A stretch of DNA of 35,544 bases, from NCBI GenBank assembly GCA_013360185.1, contig JABWCO010000020.1, forward strand, positions 1 through 35,544, written 5' to 3'. This document shows, in pieces, positions 16,260 to 23,574 of the stretch; the stretch's first letter is position 1; every line of letters starts with the position of its first letter. The stretch is from Bdellovibrio sp. (GTDB lineage: Bacteria > Bdellovibrionota > Bdellovibrionia > Bdellovibrionales > Bdellovibrionaceae). A program made the position numbers and the translations under genes. The notes below the pieces were generated by a model. That model made no database searches, had not been told where the DNA came from, and saw nothing but the letters and a program-made list of their open reading frames with translations.

Positions 16260-16775
16260 TCAGTCTTCGTACCAAGTTTTATACAGCAAATAATTATCCG
16301 CCGACTTTTCCAACAGCGCGACTTCGTCTTCCGTCAACGGTCGCTTGACCTTTGCAGGGCGTCCAACAACTAGACTGCGGGGCGGAATCACAGTTCCTTC
16401 GGTCAATAAAGATCCAGCGCCGATTAAACAGTGCTCACCGACCTTTACGCCATCCATAACAATCGACCCCATACCCACCAAAGTACCTGGGCCAATTTCG
16501 CATCCATGCAGCATGACCAAGTGACCGACGGTCACGCGATCATGCAAGGTGGTGCCAAACTTCCCATAAGTCCCATGCACCACAGAGCCATCTTGAATAT
16601 TAACTTCCTTACCCACGCGGATCGGCATCACATCCCCACGCAAAACCACATTATACCAAATCGAAGAGTTATTCCCAACCTCGACATCACTAATCAAACG
16701 AGCATTATCAGCAATAAAAACATCTTCGCCCACAACCGGAGACATACCACGGGCCTTTACAAAAGTATCATTCAC
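16260..16775 (-). CDS. Gamma-carbonic anhydrase family protein
   Basis: The 171-residue protein is a left-handed beta-helix built from hexapeptide repeats, like YrdA/CaiE/Cam relatives. The three zinc-ligand histidines of the gamma class are present: His67 (S-V-V-H-G), His85 and His90 (V-G-H-L-V-M-L-H-G-C). R-G-D (46-48) and N-I-Q-D-G-S (59-64) also match. It lacks the acidic loop of Cam, as many family members do, so carbonic anhydrase activity is plausible but not assured. The GTG start overlaps the stop of the antiporter gene as GTGA, implying coupled translation and possibly a joint role in bicarbonate and pH balance. Confidence 0.9.
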   Translation of the reverse strand: MNDTFVKARGMSPVVGEDVFIADNARLISDVEVGNNSSIWYNVVLRGDVMPIRVGKEVNIQDGSVVHGTYGKFGTTLHDRVTVGHLVMLHGCEIGPGTLVGMGSIVMDGVKVGEHCLIGAGSLLTEGTVIPPRSLVVGRPAKVKRPLTEDEVALLEKSADNYLLYKTWYED

Positions 16776-19015
16776 ACGAAGCCCCCTTCGGCTTTGCGAT
16801 TAGAAACCACCCAGACTAAATCATTTTCCTGCAGAGTGAAACTTGCTCTGGGCCCTAGAACTCGTTCAGGTCCCCGTTCTACTCCAACAACCATACCATT
16901 ATATTTTTCACGAATATTACTATCGCGGATAGAGCGATCTTTGTATTCCGAATCCTCAGTCACCACAAAAGATGTCAGCTTAAAGTCATCTTGTTGATAC
17001 ATGCCCGATTCGGAAATTATCGGCTCTTTACTTTTTTCTTCTTCCAAAGAGGTGTGAAACTTCTGCAGCTCATCTTCACTGCCAAAACAAATCAACTTAT
17101 CATAGGGCCACAAAACGAACTCACCATCCGGCGCAAAATAACGACGAGTGCCGCGAAAAACTGCAGCCACTGTCACGCCGTAAGTTTCCTTAAACGACTG
17201 ATCTTTTAAGGCTTTGCCCACCAACACAGACCCCGGAAAAAGCTCATAACTGCCAAGGCTTGTTTCCCACGGTAAAATGTTTTTTGCGAGGTCGGAACTA
17301 ATTAACTCTTTAAGTTCTTTTTCTGTCAGATTCTTTAGAAAGTTTTTTTCAATAAACTGATACAAGTGACGGACCCACAGTTGTCCGGCAATTAAAATAA
17401 CCGCGACCGCGCCAATTGTTATTCCCGACACCATTTTAAGATTCACAAACCGAGAAACAATAGCGCCTAAAAGAACCAGAGCAATAATCACCCGGGCTAC
17501 AAAAATTCCAAACTGCAGGCCGCGCAACTTTTGCAACTCAGCAAATTCACGCTGCGCCTTCAGTGCAGGCCCCCCCATCACTAAGCCCCAGAAAAAGGGC
17601 GCCGACAACGCAAGGCAAATGAACAAGGAAACAGCTCCGACCCATGGACTTTCTTGCAAGTACGCTTGCACTTCATTCACAAGCAGTGCTTGGTAAGCAC
17701 TGAGTATCGCAACTATCATAACGGTGTTTAAGATAATCTTAACACCATAAGTATTCATGATCAAAGCGCCGACACGGGTCTTGCCCTCTTGAGAGAAAGA
17801 TGAGGAGTAACGATCCAAAACTCCCTTAATCCCCGCAGGCAAACGCGCATCGGTCCATTTATAAACGGGCTCTGAAATTTTAATCAAATACGGTGTCGTA
17901 AACGTCGTGACTGCCGAAACCGCAATTGCCAATGGGTACAAGAAATCACTAGTTACTTTCAACGTCACACCCAAAGAAGCAATGATGAAAGAAAACTCTC
18001 CGATTTGCGCAAGACTCATTCCGGCTTGAAAAGACTTCTTTCGACCTTGCCCCGAAAGCAAGGCCCCGAGGAATGTGCTAATAAATTTACCCACGATCGT
18101 TACAACAGTCACGATCACGACTAAGTCCCATCGCTCAATAAGCACTTTAGGATCAATCATCATCCCGACTGAAACGAAGAAAATAGCGGCAAAAAGATTT
18201 TTAACGGGTTGCAAGATGTGCTCCATCTTGTGACCCTCCGGAGTTTCCGCCAACAGAGATCCCATAACAAAAGCGCCGAGAGCTGGTGAAAATCCTACGC
18301 CCGCAGCAATCATCACCATCATAAAACACAGACCAATTGCCACAAGCAACATCGTCTCATCTTCTAAAAGATTGCGAATTTTCCTTAAGAAAATCGGAAT
18401 TAAGAAGATCCCCACCACGAACCAAAGGGCGATATAAAACAAAAGTCTTAAACCAGAAAATGCCAGCTCCGCGCCAGACACAGCCGCTGTTCCAGAAATC
18501 GCTGTTAATAAAACTAACAAAAGGATTGCTAGAATATCTTCAACAACTAAGATTCCAAAAACCAGCTCTACATACTTCTGCCCCCGCATACCAAGTTCTT
18601 GAAACGCACGAACAATAATCGTCGTGGAAGACATCGAAAGAATCGCCCCGAAGAACAAACTATCGATATTGTTCCAACCAAACACCTTCCCGACTAAATA
18701 TCCAAACCCCATCATAAAAATGACTTCAAAGACCGCCGTAAAACTGGCCGAACCACCGACTTTGAAAAGTTTTTTAAAACTAAACTCTAGACCCAAACTG
18801 AACAGCAAAAAGATCACGCCGATTTCCGACCAGACTTGAATGCTGACTTTATCTGTCACCGTGGGAACAAAGGGCACATGGGGGCTCACTAAAAAGCCCG
18901 CAATCAAATAACCTAAAACTTGAGGTTGACCTAGTTTTTTAAAGAGCAGCGTCGACAACGCCGCGATTATCAGAATGAAACCCAGATCTGTAATTAAGTG
19001 AGGCAGGTGATGCAT
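16772..19015 (-). CDS. CPA2-family cation:proton antiporter with C-terminal TrkA-C domains
   Basis: The 747-residue membrane protein has a KefB/YbaL-like exchanger domain of about 12 membrane segments in the first 400 residues (G-Y-L-I-A-G-F-L near the start, then A-L-G-A-F-V-M-G-S-L). A linker, three more hydrophobic segments (about 425-555) and a cytoplasmic tail follow. The tail carries two TrkA-C (RCK-C) like domains (about 590-660 and 680-745) but, as far as I can see, no Rossmann-type RCK-N nucleotide domain as in KefB/KefC. It probably exchanges K+ or Na+ for H+ across the inner membrane. It lies 18 bases after the DUF151 gene and overlaps the carbonic anhydrase gene. Confidence 0.9.
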   Translation of the reverse strand: MHHLPHLITDLGFILIIAALSTLLFKKLGQPQVLGYLIAGFLVSPHVPFVPTVTDKVSIQVWSEIGVIFLLFSLGLEFSFKKLFKVGGSASFTAVFEVIFMMGFGYLVGKVFGWNNIDSLFFGAILSMSSTTIIVRAFQELGMRGQKYVELVFGILVVEDILAILLLVLLTAISGTAAVSGAELAFSGLRLLFYIALWFVVGIFLIPIFLRKIRNLLEDETMLLVAIGLCFMMVMIAAGVGFSPALGAFVMGSLLAETPEGHKMEHILQPVKNLFAAIFFVSVGMMIDPKVLIERWDLVVIVTVVTIVGKFISTFLGALLSGQGRKKSFQAGMSLAQIGEFSFIIASLGVTLKVTSDFLYPLAIAVSAVTTFTTPYLIKISEPVYKWTDARLPAGIKGVLDRYSSSFSQEGKTRVGALIMNTYGVKIILNTVMIVAILSAYQALLVNEVQAYLQESPWVGAVSLFICLALSAPFFWGLVMGGPALKAQREFAELQKLRGLQFGIFVARVIIALVLLGAIVSRFVNLKMVSGITIGAVAVILIAGQLWVRHLYQFIEKNFLKNLTEKELKELISSDLAKNILPWETSLGSYELFPGSVLVGKALKDQSFKETYGVTVAAVFRGTRRYFAPDGEFVLWPYDKLICFGSEDELQKFHTSLEEEKSKEPIISESGMYQQDDFKLTSFVVTEDSEYKDRSIRDSNIREKYNGMVVGVERGPERVLGPRASFTLQENDLVWVVSNRKAEGGFV

Positions 19016-19033
19016 ACCTCATGATGGCAAAAA

Positions 19034-19591
19034 CTAATTCAGATATCCAGTGCCTTTATTCATAATTCCGATATTTTGCAGGTTTTGCGCGCCGCTCTCG
19101 ATCTCTGCACTCATGATGCGCGAACGACCAATAAAATTCTTTGTCGCAAAAAGTGGCACCTCTAAATAAAGACACAAAGACATCGCCTCATCCGCACGTA
19201 ACTTCAATGAGGTCATTTGTGGGTGGCCACTTAAGTAAAGGCGCAAATATTGATGCGAACCTTTGATCTCAACAAACACCGCCTGCTTGATTTCCATCCC
19301 TAAAGAGCTCATAAGCTGCGCCGTAAATTTATGCGGGGATGACTGCAAGATCATTTTATTCGATTGCGATAGAGCCACGCCCGCATCAATCGCACTGACC
19401 GCCACAGGCAATGTATACTGATGTCCTTCGTCCTTAAATAACAACAACGGTCGCGCCGCATCTGTGGTAACTGACAAAGCATAGGGAAAAAGGCGAACCA
19501 GGTCCTTTTGATGGAAGGTCTCTTCTTCCTCAGACTGTTGCGCAAAAATAATCTGCGCTTTCAGATTGTTAAAATCTAAAATATCTTTCAT
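19034..19591 (-). CDS. DUF151 bifunctional-nuclease family protein
   Basis: The 185-residue protein fits the DUF151 pattern: a strand containing L-P-V-A-V-S, a helix, then H-K-F-T-A-Q-L-M-S-S-L-G, a strand with an aromatic/charged V-F-V-E-I-K-G, and L-R-A-D-E-A-M-S-L in place of the usual R-P-S-D-A-I-A-L. Plant and Thermotoga relatives have been described as RNase/DNase enzymes; the bacterial role is unclear. Its start lies three bases after miaB, a pairing seen in several deltaproteobacterial-type genomes. The variant R-A-D-E motif could mean altered activity. Confidence 0.82.
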   Translation of the reverse strand: MKDILDFNNLKAQIIFAQQSEEEETFHQKDLVRLFPYALSVTTDAARPLLLFKDEGHQYTLPVAVSAIDAGVALSQSNKMILQSSPHKFTAQLMSSLGMEIKQAVFVEIKGSHQYLRLYLSGHPQMTSLKLRADEAMSLCLYLEVPLFATKNFIGRSRIMSAEIESGAQNLQNIGIMNKGTGYLN

Positions 19592-19594
19592 GGA

Positions 19595-20977
19595 CTAAAC
19601 TAGTTCTCCGCGGAATGTTGCTGGGAAAGCTTTGGTGATCTTAACGTCCACCGTTTTTCCGATAAGATCTGCCGAGCCTAAAAAGTGCACAAGTTTATTG
19701 CTGGTACTGCGCCCTTGGATTTTACCAAACTCGCGATCCGCTTGCTCAACCAAGACACGCATCGTTTGGCCTTCATAGCGCTTTACCAAATCAAAAGCCA
19801 TCTTATCATGCGCATCAAACAGGCGATTTAAGCGCTCTGTTTTAACGTCCTCATCCACCTGATCTTCAAATTTTGCCGCTTTCGTGAAGGGACGCGGAGA
19901 ATATTTAAACGCAAAGATCGTCTCAAATCCCACTTCTTCAACCAACGTCACTGTGTCGCGGAATTCTTCTTCAGTTTCACCTGGGAAGCCTACAATTATA
20001 TCCGTCGACAAAACCAAATTCGGGATGGTCTTTTTAAGCATCGCGATTTTCTCTAAATAGTGTTCGCGGGTGTAATTACGATTCATACGATCCAAGATAC
20101 GTGTGTTACCACTTTGGAAAGGTAAATGGACGTACTCCATGATCTTATCTTGATGTGCTGCCATAGTGTCGGCAAGCTTCTGATTAAAGTCCTTCGGATG
20201 CGACGTCGTATAACGAATTCTTTCAATATCCGTATCGGTCGCCACCTTAGCTAGCAAATCAGCGAAATCCAAACCCTCTTCCGCTTTATATGAGTTCACG
20301 TTCTGGCCTAACAGAGTGACTTCTTTCACGCCCCGCTTAACCAAATGGCGAATGTCCGTTAGAATGTGTTGCAATGGACGAGACTTCTCACGACCGCGAG
20401 TATATGGCACCACACAGAACGTACAGAAATTATCGCAGCCCTTGGTGATGTTTACAAAAGTTGCTACACCTGGATTACGCACCATCGTTTCGATGTGATA
20501 AGGCGCGCGGTGTTCAAACTTCGCATTGATTTGGCGACGCTCGCCTTCAAAAGCTTTTGCCACCATTTGTGGCAAGTTATCGATTTGATCTGTCCCGAAA
20601 ACAAAATCGATCATCGGTTGATTCTTGATCAAATTTTCTTTTTCTTGCTGTCCTACACAGCCACCCACGCCGATTTTTAAGTTCGGATTTTTGTCTTTCA
20701 TTTTTCGGAAAGTGCCGACCTCAGAATAAACTTTGTGCACCGGCTTTTCGCGCACGCTGCAGGAATTAATAATAATCAACGATGCGTCTTCAGGGTTTTC
20801 CACTGGCGTGAAGTTTTGCATTTCTAATAATGAATGCATACGCTCGGTGTCGTTGACGTTCATCTGACAACCATAGGTTGAAATGTAAACCCCACGACCC
20901 TGGCCAATATCTTGATTTTGCTGGAAACTTTGAGTCTCTTGCGAAGTGTTTTCCACGGAGCTTACCTCTTGTGTCAT
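19595..20977 (-). CDS. miaB: tRNA-2-methylthio-N6-dimethylallyladenosine synthase MiaB
   Basis: The 460-residue radical-SAM methylthiotransferase modifies A37 of tRNAs reading UNN codons. The UPF0004 domain carries auxiliary-cluster cysteines Cys37 (Y-G-C-Q-M-N), Cys73 (N-S-C-S-V-R) and Cys107 (G-G-C-V). The radical-SAM cluster is Cys181, Cys185 and Cys188 in K-G-C-D-N-F-C-T-F-C. A C-terminal TRAM domain ends the protein. About 28 Gln/Ser-rich residues precede the first domain. No SD precedes the ATG; a near-perfect promoter puts transcription start only 5-6 bases upstream. It is the first gene of a closely spaced minus-strand run. Confidence 0.97.
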   Translation of the reverse strand: MTQEVSSVENTSQETQSFQQNQDIGQGRGVYISTYGCQMNVNDTERMHSLLEMQNFTPVENPEDASLIIINSCSVREKPVHKVYSEVGTFRKMKDKNPNLKIGVGGCVGQQEKENLIKNQPMIDFVFGTDQIDNLPQMVAKAFEGERRQINAKFEHRAPYHIETMVRNPGVATFVNITKGCDNFCTFCVVPYTRGREKSRPLQHILTDIRHLVKRGVKEVTLLGQNVNSYKAEEGLDFADLLAKVATDTDIERIRYTTSHPKDFNQKLADTMAAHQDKIMEYVHLPFQSGNTRILDRMNRNYTREHYLEKIAMLKKTIPNLVLSTDIIVGFPGETEEEFRDTVTLVEEVGFETIFAFKYSPRPFTKAAKFEDQVDEDVKTERLNRLFDAHDKMAFDLVKRYEGQTMRVLVEQADREFGKIQGRSTSNKLVHFLGSADLIGKTVDVKITKAFPATFRGELV

Positions 20978-20989
20978 CTAAAAAAGTGA

Positions 20990-21018
20990 GTTATAGAGGA
21001 CCACTCTCGGAATGTCAA
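20990..21018 (-). promoter_or_regulatory. Strong sigma-70-like promoter for miaB
   Basis: On the minus strand TTGACA (21018-21013) and TATAAC (20995-20990) are exactly 17 bases apart, matching 11 of 12 consensus positions. Transcription would start near 20983, leaving a 5-6 base leader before the miaB ATG. Confidence 0.75.
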
Positions 21019-21046
21019 AAAAATGCAATGACGGAGACCTCGCTGT

Positions 21047-21682
21047 ATGAATCCTCGCCTTAAAAGCTCAAAAAAATGGACAGCTCTTCCAAAAGAATAC
21101 GCAGATCAGATCCAAGCTGTCTTTAAAGACACCTTCGCCCAATACCTTGCAGATGGCGACCTGATCGTCGAGGGGCGCATTTATACCGAGGAAATAGTGC
21201 TTCGCGTCGGATACCTTGAAAAAGGCCGCTTAGTCCAAGCCAATTTCGAAGTTTCCATGAACTATTCTCAGGAAAAGCAGGACGCCGTCAAACGCATCCA
21301 TAACTGTGTCGATGCGGCGGCCAGCATGATGATGGAATATCTGGAAAAAGACGGCGAAGTCGACTTCCCCTATGTATGGAGAGAATTCCCATTCCAAGGC
21401 AATAAACTTTATTTACAGTTCACAACCGAAAACTCTTCTTTAGAAGAAGAGGCCAATAAACTTTTGGGCGTTGAAGAAGGCACATTGCTTGTCGATGAAG
21501 ACGAAACGGACGAGGACGCTTTATCGCGTGCCGAATTGAGTGAAGAGCTTTCACCACCCCGTGACGACGAAGATCTTCCTGCGGACGACGAACTTCTTGA
21601 AGACGACGACGCCGACGAAGAAGATGCCGGACCGCGAATGTTCAGCGGCAAGGGAAAAAAGAAAAAGGATGATTTGCATTAA
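21047..21682 (+). CDS. Acidic-tailed protein of unknown function
   Basis: The 211-residue product has no signal peptide, so it is probably cytoplasmic. Residues 1-140 form a compact alpha/beta region (for example R-I-Y-T-E-E-I-V-L-R-V-G-Y) that I do not recognise. Residues about 140-195 are strongly acidic (many Asp/Glu runs), and the protein ends with a basic patch K-G-K-K-K-K before D-D-L-H. Such charge-segregated tails occur in nucleic-acid or chromatin-associated proteins, but this is only suggestive. It is divergent from miaB; GGAG lies about 10 bases before the ATG. Confidence 0.75.
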   Translation: MNPRLKSSKKWTALPKEYADQIQAVFKDTFAQYLADGDLIVEGRIYTEEIVLRVGYLEKGRLVQANFEVSMNYSQEKQDAVKRIHNCVDAAASMMMEYLEKDGEVDFPYVWREFPFQGNKLYLQFTTENSSLEEEANKLLGVEEGTLLVDEDETDEDALSRAELSEELSPPRDDEDLPADDELLEDDDADEEDAGPRMFSGKGKKKKDDLH

Positions 21683-21838
21683 AAGTCATCCAACGAATGA
21701 GGGCGCATAAAACATTGTGCGCGCCTAAACCAGCTCTCTCCACTTTTGATCTGAACCAATTCCCCAAATATAAAAAGCCCACGATCCCGAAGAACCGCAG
21801 GCTTACCCCCATTGAGAGAGATAAATTTTGATTATAAC
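21683..21838. other. Convergent intergenic region without a clear gene
   Basis: This gap separates the acidic-tailed gene from the HNH nuclease gene, which converge on it. A GCGCA / TGCGC inverted repeat (21703-21722, 10-base loop) is a weak terminator candidate. I see no open frame with a ribosome binding site and no tRNA-like fold. Confidence 0.4.
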
Positions 21839-22318
21839 TTACAAAGAATTTACGTGAGCCGTGATTTCGCGCACTTGATCCAAGTTGTTCTTAGCTTGCA
21901 TGATCAAATCAACAGCGTCTTTTTGCTTCAAACGACCCGCCGCCATTTTTTCGCAGATAAGAGCTTCTAACTTGTCAGTGATTTGGTAAATACTTTCATG
22001 CTGTGGCCACAAGTTTTTAACGTCGTTGCTGCCACCTGCGCACAAAGGAATATAATGGTCGATTTTAAACGCTTGGCGCTTCATTGTACGAGTACGGAAA
22101 CCAAGTTGGTCGTACTTTTGAAAAATACCGCCCTTGGTACCCGTAGACACGTCACGCTCGCAGTATTTAATGTGTTCTGGGTATCTGTAAGTGTCAGCGC
22201 GTTCGCACAGCACACCTGGGGTCAATGCTACGTCCGGCCCCATCGGAAAATTCCCACCAGCGTGAGAAACAGTTGATAAAACCAACATCGACACGAATAG
22301 AGCAAAGCCCTTAAACAT
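21839..22318 (-). CDS. Secreted HNH-type nuclease
   Basis: The 159-residue product has a signal peptide ending V-S-H-A (residue 20), so the nuclease acts outside the cytoplasm. The HNH motif is clear: D-H at 87-88 in K-I-D-H-Y-I-P-L, then G-G-S-N-D-V-K-N-L-W-P-Q-H with Asn102 and His107 as candidates for the central Asn and the metal-binding His. Four or so Cys residues (38, 53, 93 and one later) suggest disulfides. A secreted nuclease with no immunity gene beside it fits degradation of foreign or prey DNA; that role is inference. The ribosome binding site is strong (GGAGGGG). Three small inverted repeats precede it. Confidence 0.9.
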   Translation of the reverse strand: MFKGFALFVSMLVLSTVSHAGGNFPMGPDVALTPGVLCERADTYRYPEHIKYCERDVSTGTKGGIFQKYDQLGFRTRTMKRQAFKIDHYIPLCAGGSNDVKNLWPQHESIYQITDKLEALICEKMAAGRLKQKDAVDLIMQAKNNLDQVREITAHVNSL

Positions 22319-22334
22319 TTCCCCTCCAAATAGA

Positions 22335-22411
22335 CTGCCATTATGGTGGCAGGTAGAAACGTCAGACCAATTTCTGACATATATTTGAGTAATTTCGGTT
22401 AGTCCTACCGA
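22335..22411 (-). promoter_or_regulatory. Three consecutive small hairpins upstream of the HNH nuclease
   Basis: Reading on the minus strand: TCGGT/ACCGA (22411-22395, 7-base loop), GTCAGA/TCTGAC in the reverse sense (22378-22361, 6-base loop) and CTGCCA/TGGCAG (22352-22335, 6-base loop). The last two have identical 6-6-6 geometry and are 8 bases apart. The final hairpin ends about 12 bases before the SD. They could be structured leader RNA or protein binding sites; no promoter could be placed firmly. Confidence 0.5.
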
Positions 22412-22522
22412 TCTGATTTCTTTTTTGCAATATTAAAATCCCGAACAAAGATTTTGCCGCGCCAGCACAAGGCGCATCTCAAGAGAAAAAGGCGATACTT
22501 AAATCTAGATTGGAAGAAAATG

Positions 22523-22554
22523 AAAAAGCCCACGACGCATTGCGTGGGCTTTTT
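22523..22554 (-). terminator. Rho-independent terminator of the H1-like gene
   Basis: A 12-bp perfect stem (AAAAAGCCCACG / CGTGGGCTTTTT, arms 22523-22534 and 22543-22554) with an 8-base loop lies just after the stop of the H1-like gene. The A and T runs at the ends make it usable in both directions. Confidence 0.9.
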
Positions 22555-22583
22555 ATTAAATGTTAACCTATAAAAACAGAGCT

Positions 22584-23501
22584 CTAGTACTCGTCGTCTT
22601 CAACGCTGGAACTGCTGCCTTCACCCATACCGCGCACTTCTTCAATAAAGGCGCTGTTATCCTCTTCAAACTCGTTATCCTGCGCTGATTCATCAATCTC
22701 CAGCTCTTGGATCGCGCCTAAGAAATCTTTTTCTGTGCGTAGATCACGACGGATCATTTCTAGGAACTTATCCGGATAACGCGACGTCAACTCTTCCACG
22801 TAACGCTCAAGTTTTCCGTCAGCCAAAATTTTCTTACGTACTTGGATACGCTTCCAGAAAAGTAAATAGTGGTAACGGCAGTAAGCATCGACGATCGCGG
22901 CCTGATCGCAATCACGCGCACGGCAATATCTGCGACCTTCAGCGTCCGTCAGAATGATTTCTTCATCTGTCTTAGGCTTTTCTTCCGCCGTCCACTCTTC
23001 TTCAACTTCAGATTCTTCGTCCGCCTCTTCAACGGCCTTCAACTCTTCTTCGTACTCACCAATCTCATCACCCATGATGTCGTCATCGGCGATAAAGTCG
23101 TCATCTAAGCCTTCTTCTTCTTTCTCTTTTTCCTTTTTGCCTTTGGCACCTTTTTTAGGTGCTTTCGCATCTTTCTTCGGAGCTTTGTCGACCACAGGCT
23201 GAGGAGCAGAAACTTTCTTATCCTGTTTTTTCTCAACTTCCGCTTTTGCAGATTTTGCGTCTTTCGCAGCCACCTTCGCCGCCGGTTTTACCGGAGCTTT
23301 CGCGGGCGCTTTGGTCTCAACCTTTTTCTTAACTTCTGGCTTTTTAGGCGCTGCCTTTGCAGGGGCCTTATCCGCCTTCTTTTTTACCACGGCTTTAGGC
23401 GCCGCTTTCTTAGGAGCAGGTTTCGCCGCCGCTTTAGCAGGAGCTTTTTTTACAGGTTTTGCAGCTTTCGCCGCAGGCTTCTTTTTAACGATTTTTGCCA
23501 T
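22584..23501 (-). CDS. Histone-H1-like Lys/Ala/Pro-rich protein with a Cys/His domain
   Basis: The 305-residue product has three parts. Residues 1-125 are a very basic, disordered Lys/Ala/Pro repeat region (A-P-A-K-A-A type), like histone H1 tails or AlgP. Residues 125-180 are strongly acidic. Residues about 183-270 form a compact domain with Cys193, Cys198, Cys208 and His211 (C-x4-C-x9-C-x2-H), a plausible zinc site, followed by a helix with W-K-R-I-Q-V-R-K-K-I-L. The tail is acidic and Ser-rich. No signal peptide, so cytoplasmic. Nucleic-acid binding is likely from composition; the role is unknown. A TACCTAGGTA palindrome overlaps the leader near the AGGT that may act as ribosome binding site. 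It has its own terminator. Confidence 0.85.
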   Translation of the reverse strand: MAKIVKKKPAAKAAKPVKKAPAKAAAKPAPKKAAPKAVVKKKADKAPAKAAPKKPEVKKKVETKAPAKAPVKPAAKVAAKDAKSAKAEVEKKQDKKVSAPQPVVDKAPKKDAKAPKKGAKGKKEKEKEEEGLDDDFIADDDIMGDEIGEYEEELKAVEEADEESEVEEEWTAEEKPKTDEEIILTDAEGRRYCRARDCDQAAIVDAYCRYHYLLFWKRIQVRKKILADGKLERYVEELTSRYPDKFLEMIRRDLRTEKDFLGAIQELEIDESAQDNEFEEDNSAFIEEVRGMGEGSSSSVEDDEY

Positions 23502-23506
23502 AATTT

Positions 23507-23516
23507 TACCTAGGTA
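23507..23516. repeat. 10-bp palindrome at the H1-like gene RBS
   Basis: TACCTAGGTA is a perfect palindrome that overlaps the likely AGGT ribosome binding site, five or six bases before the ATG at 23501. It could be chance or a small operator. Confidence 0.3.
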
Positions 23517-23574
23517 TACTTAAACACTGGTGAATATCATTTCATGAATGAATCATTTAAACGAGGGCGTCAAC

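Noticed and set aside
23120-23501. Tandem repeat array, possibly CRISPR-like
   Set aside because: The repetition is codon-level Lys/Ala/Pro coding repetition without fixed repeats and spacers.
22954-23523. Ser-rich and Ala/Phe-rich plus-strand frames opposite the H1-like gene
   Set aside because: They arise from the complement of Glu/Asp/Lys/Ala codon repeats in the real gene.
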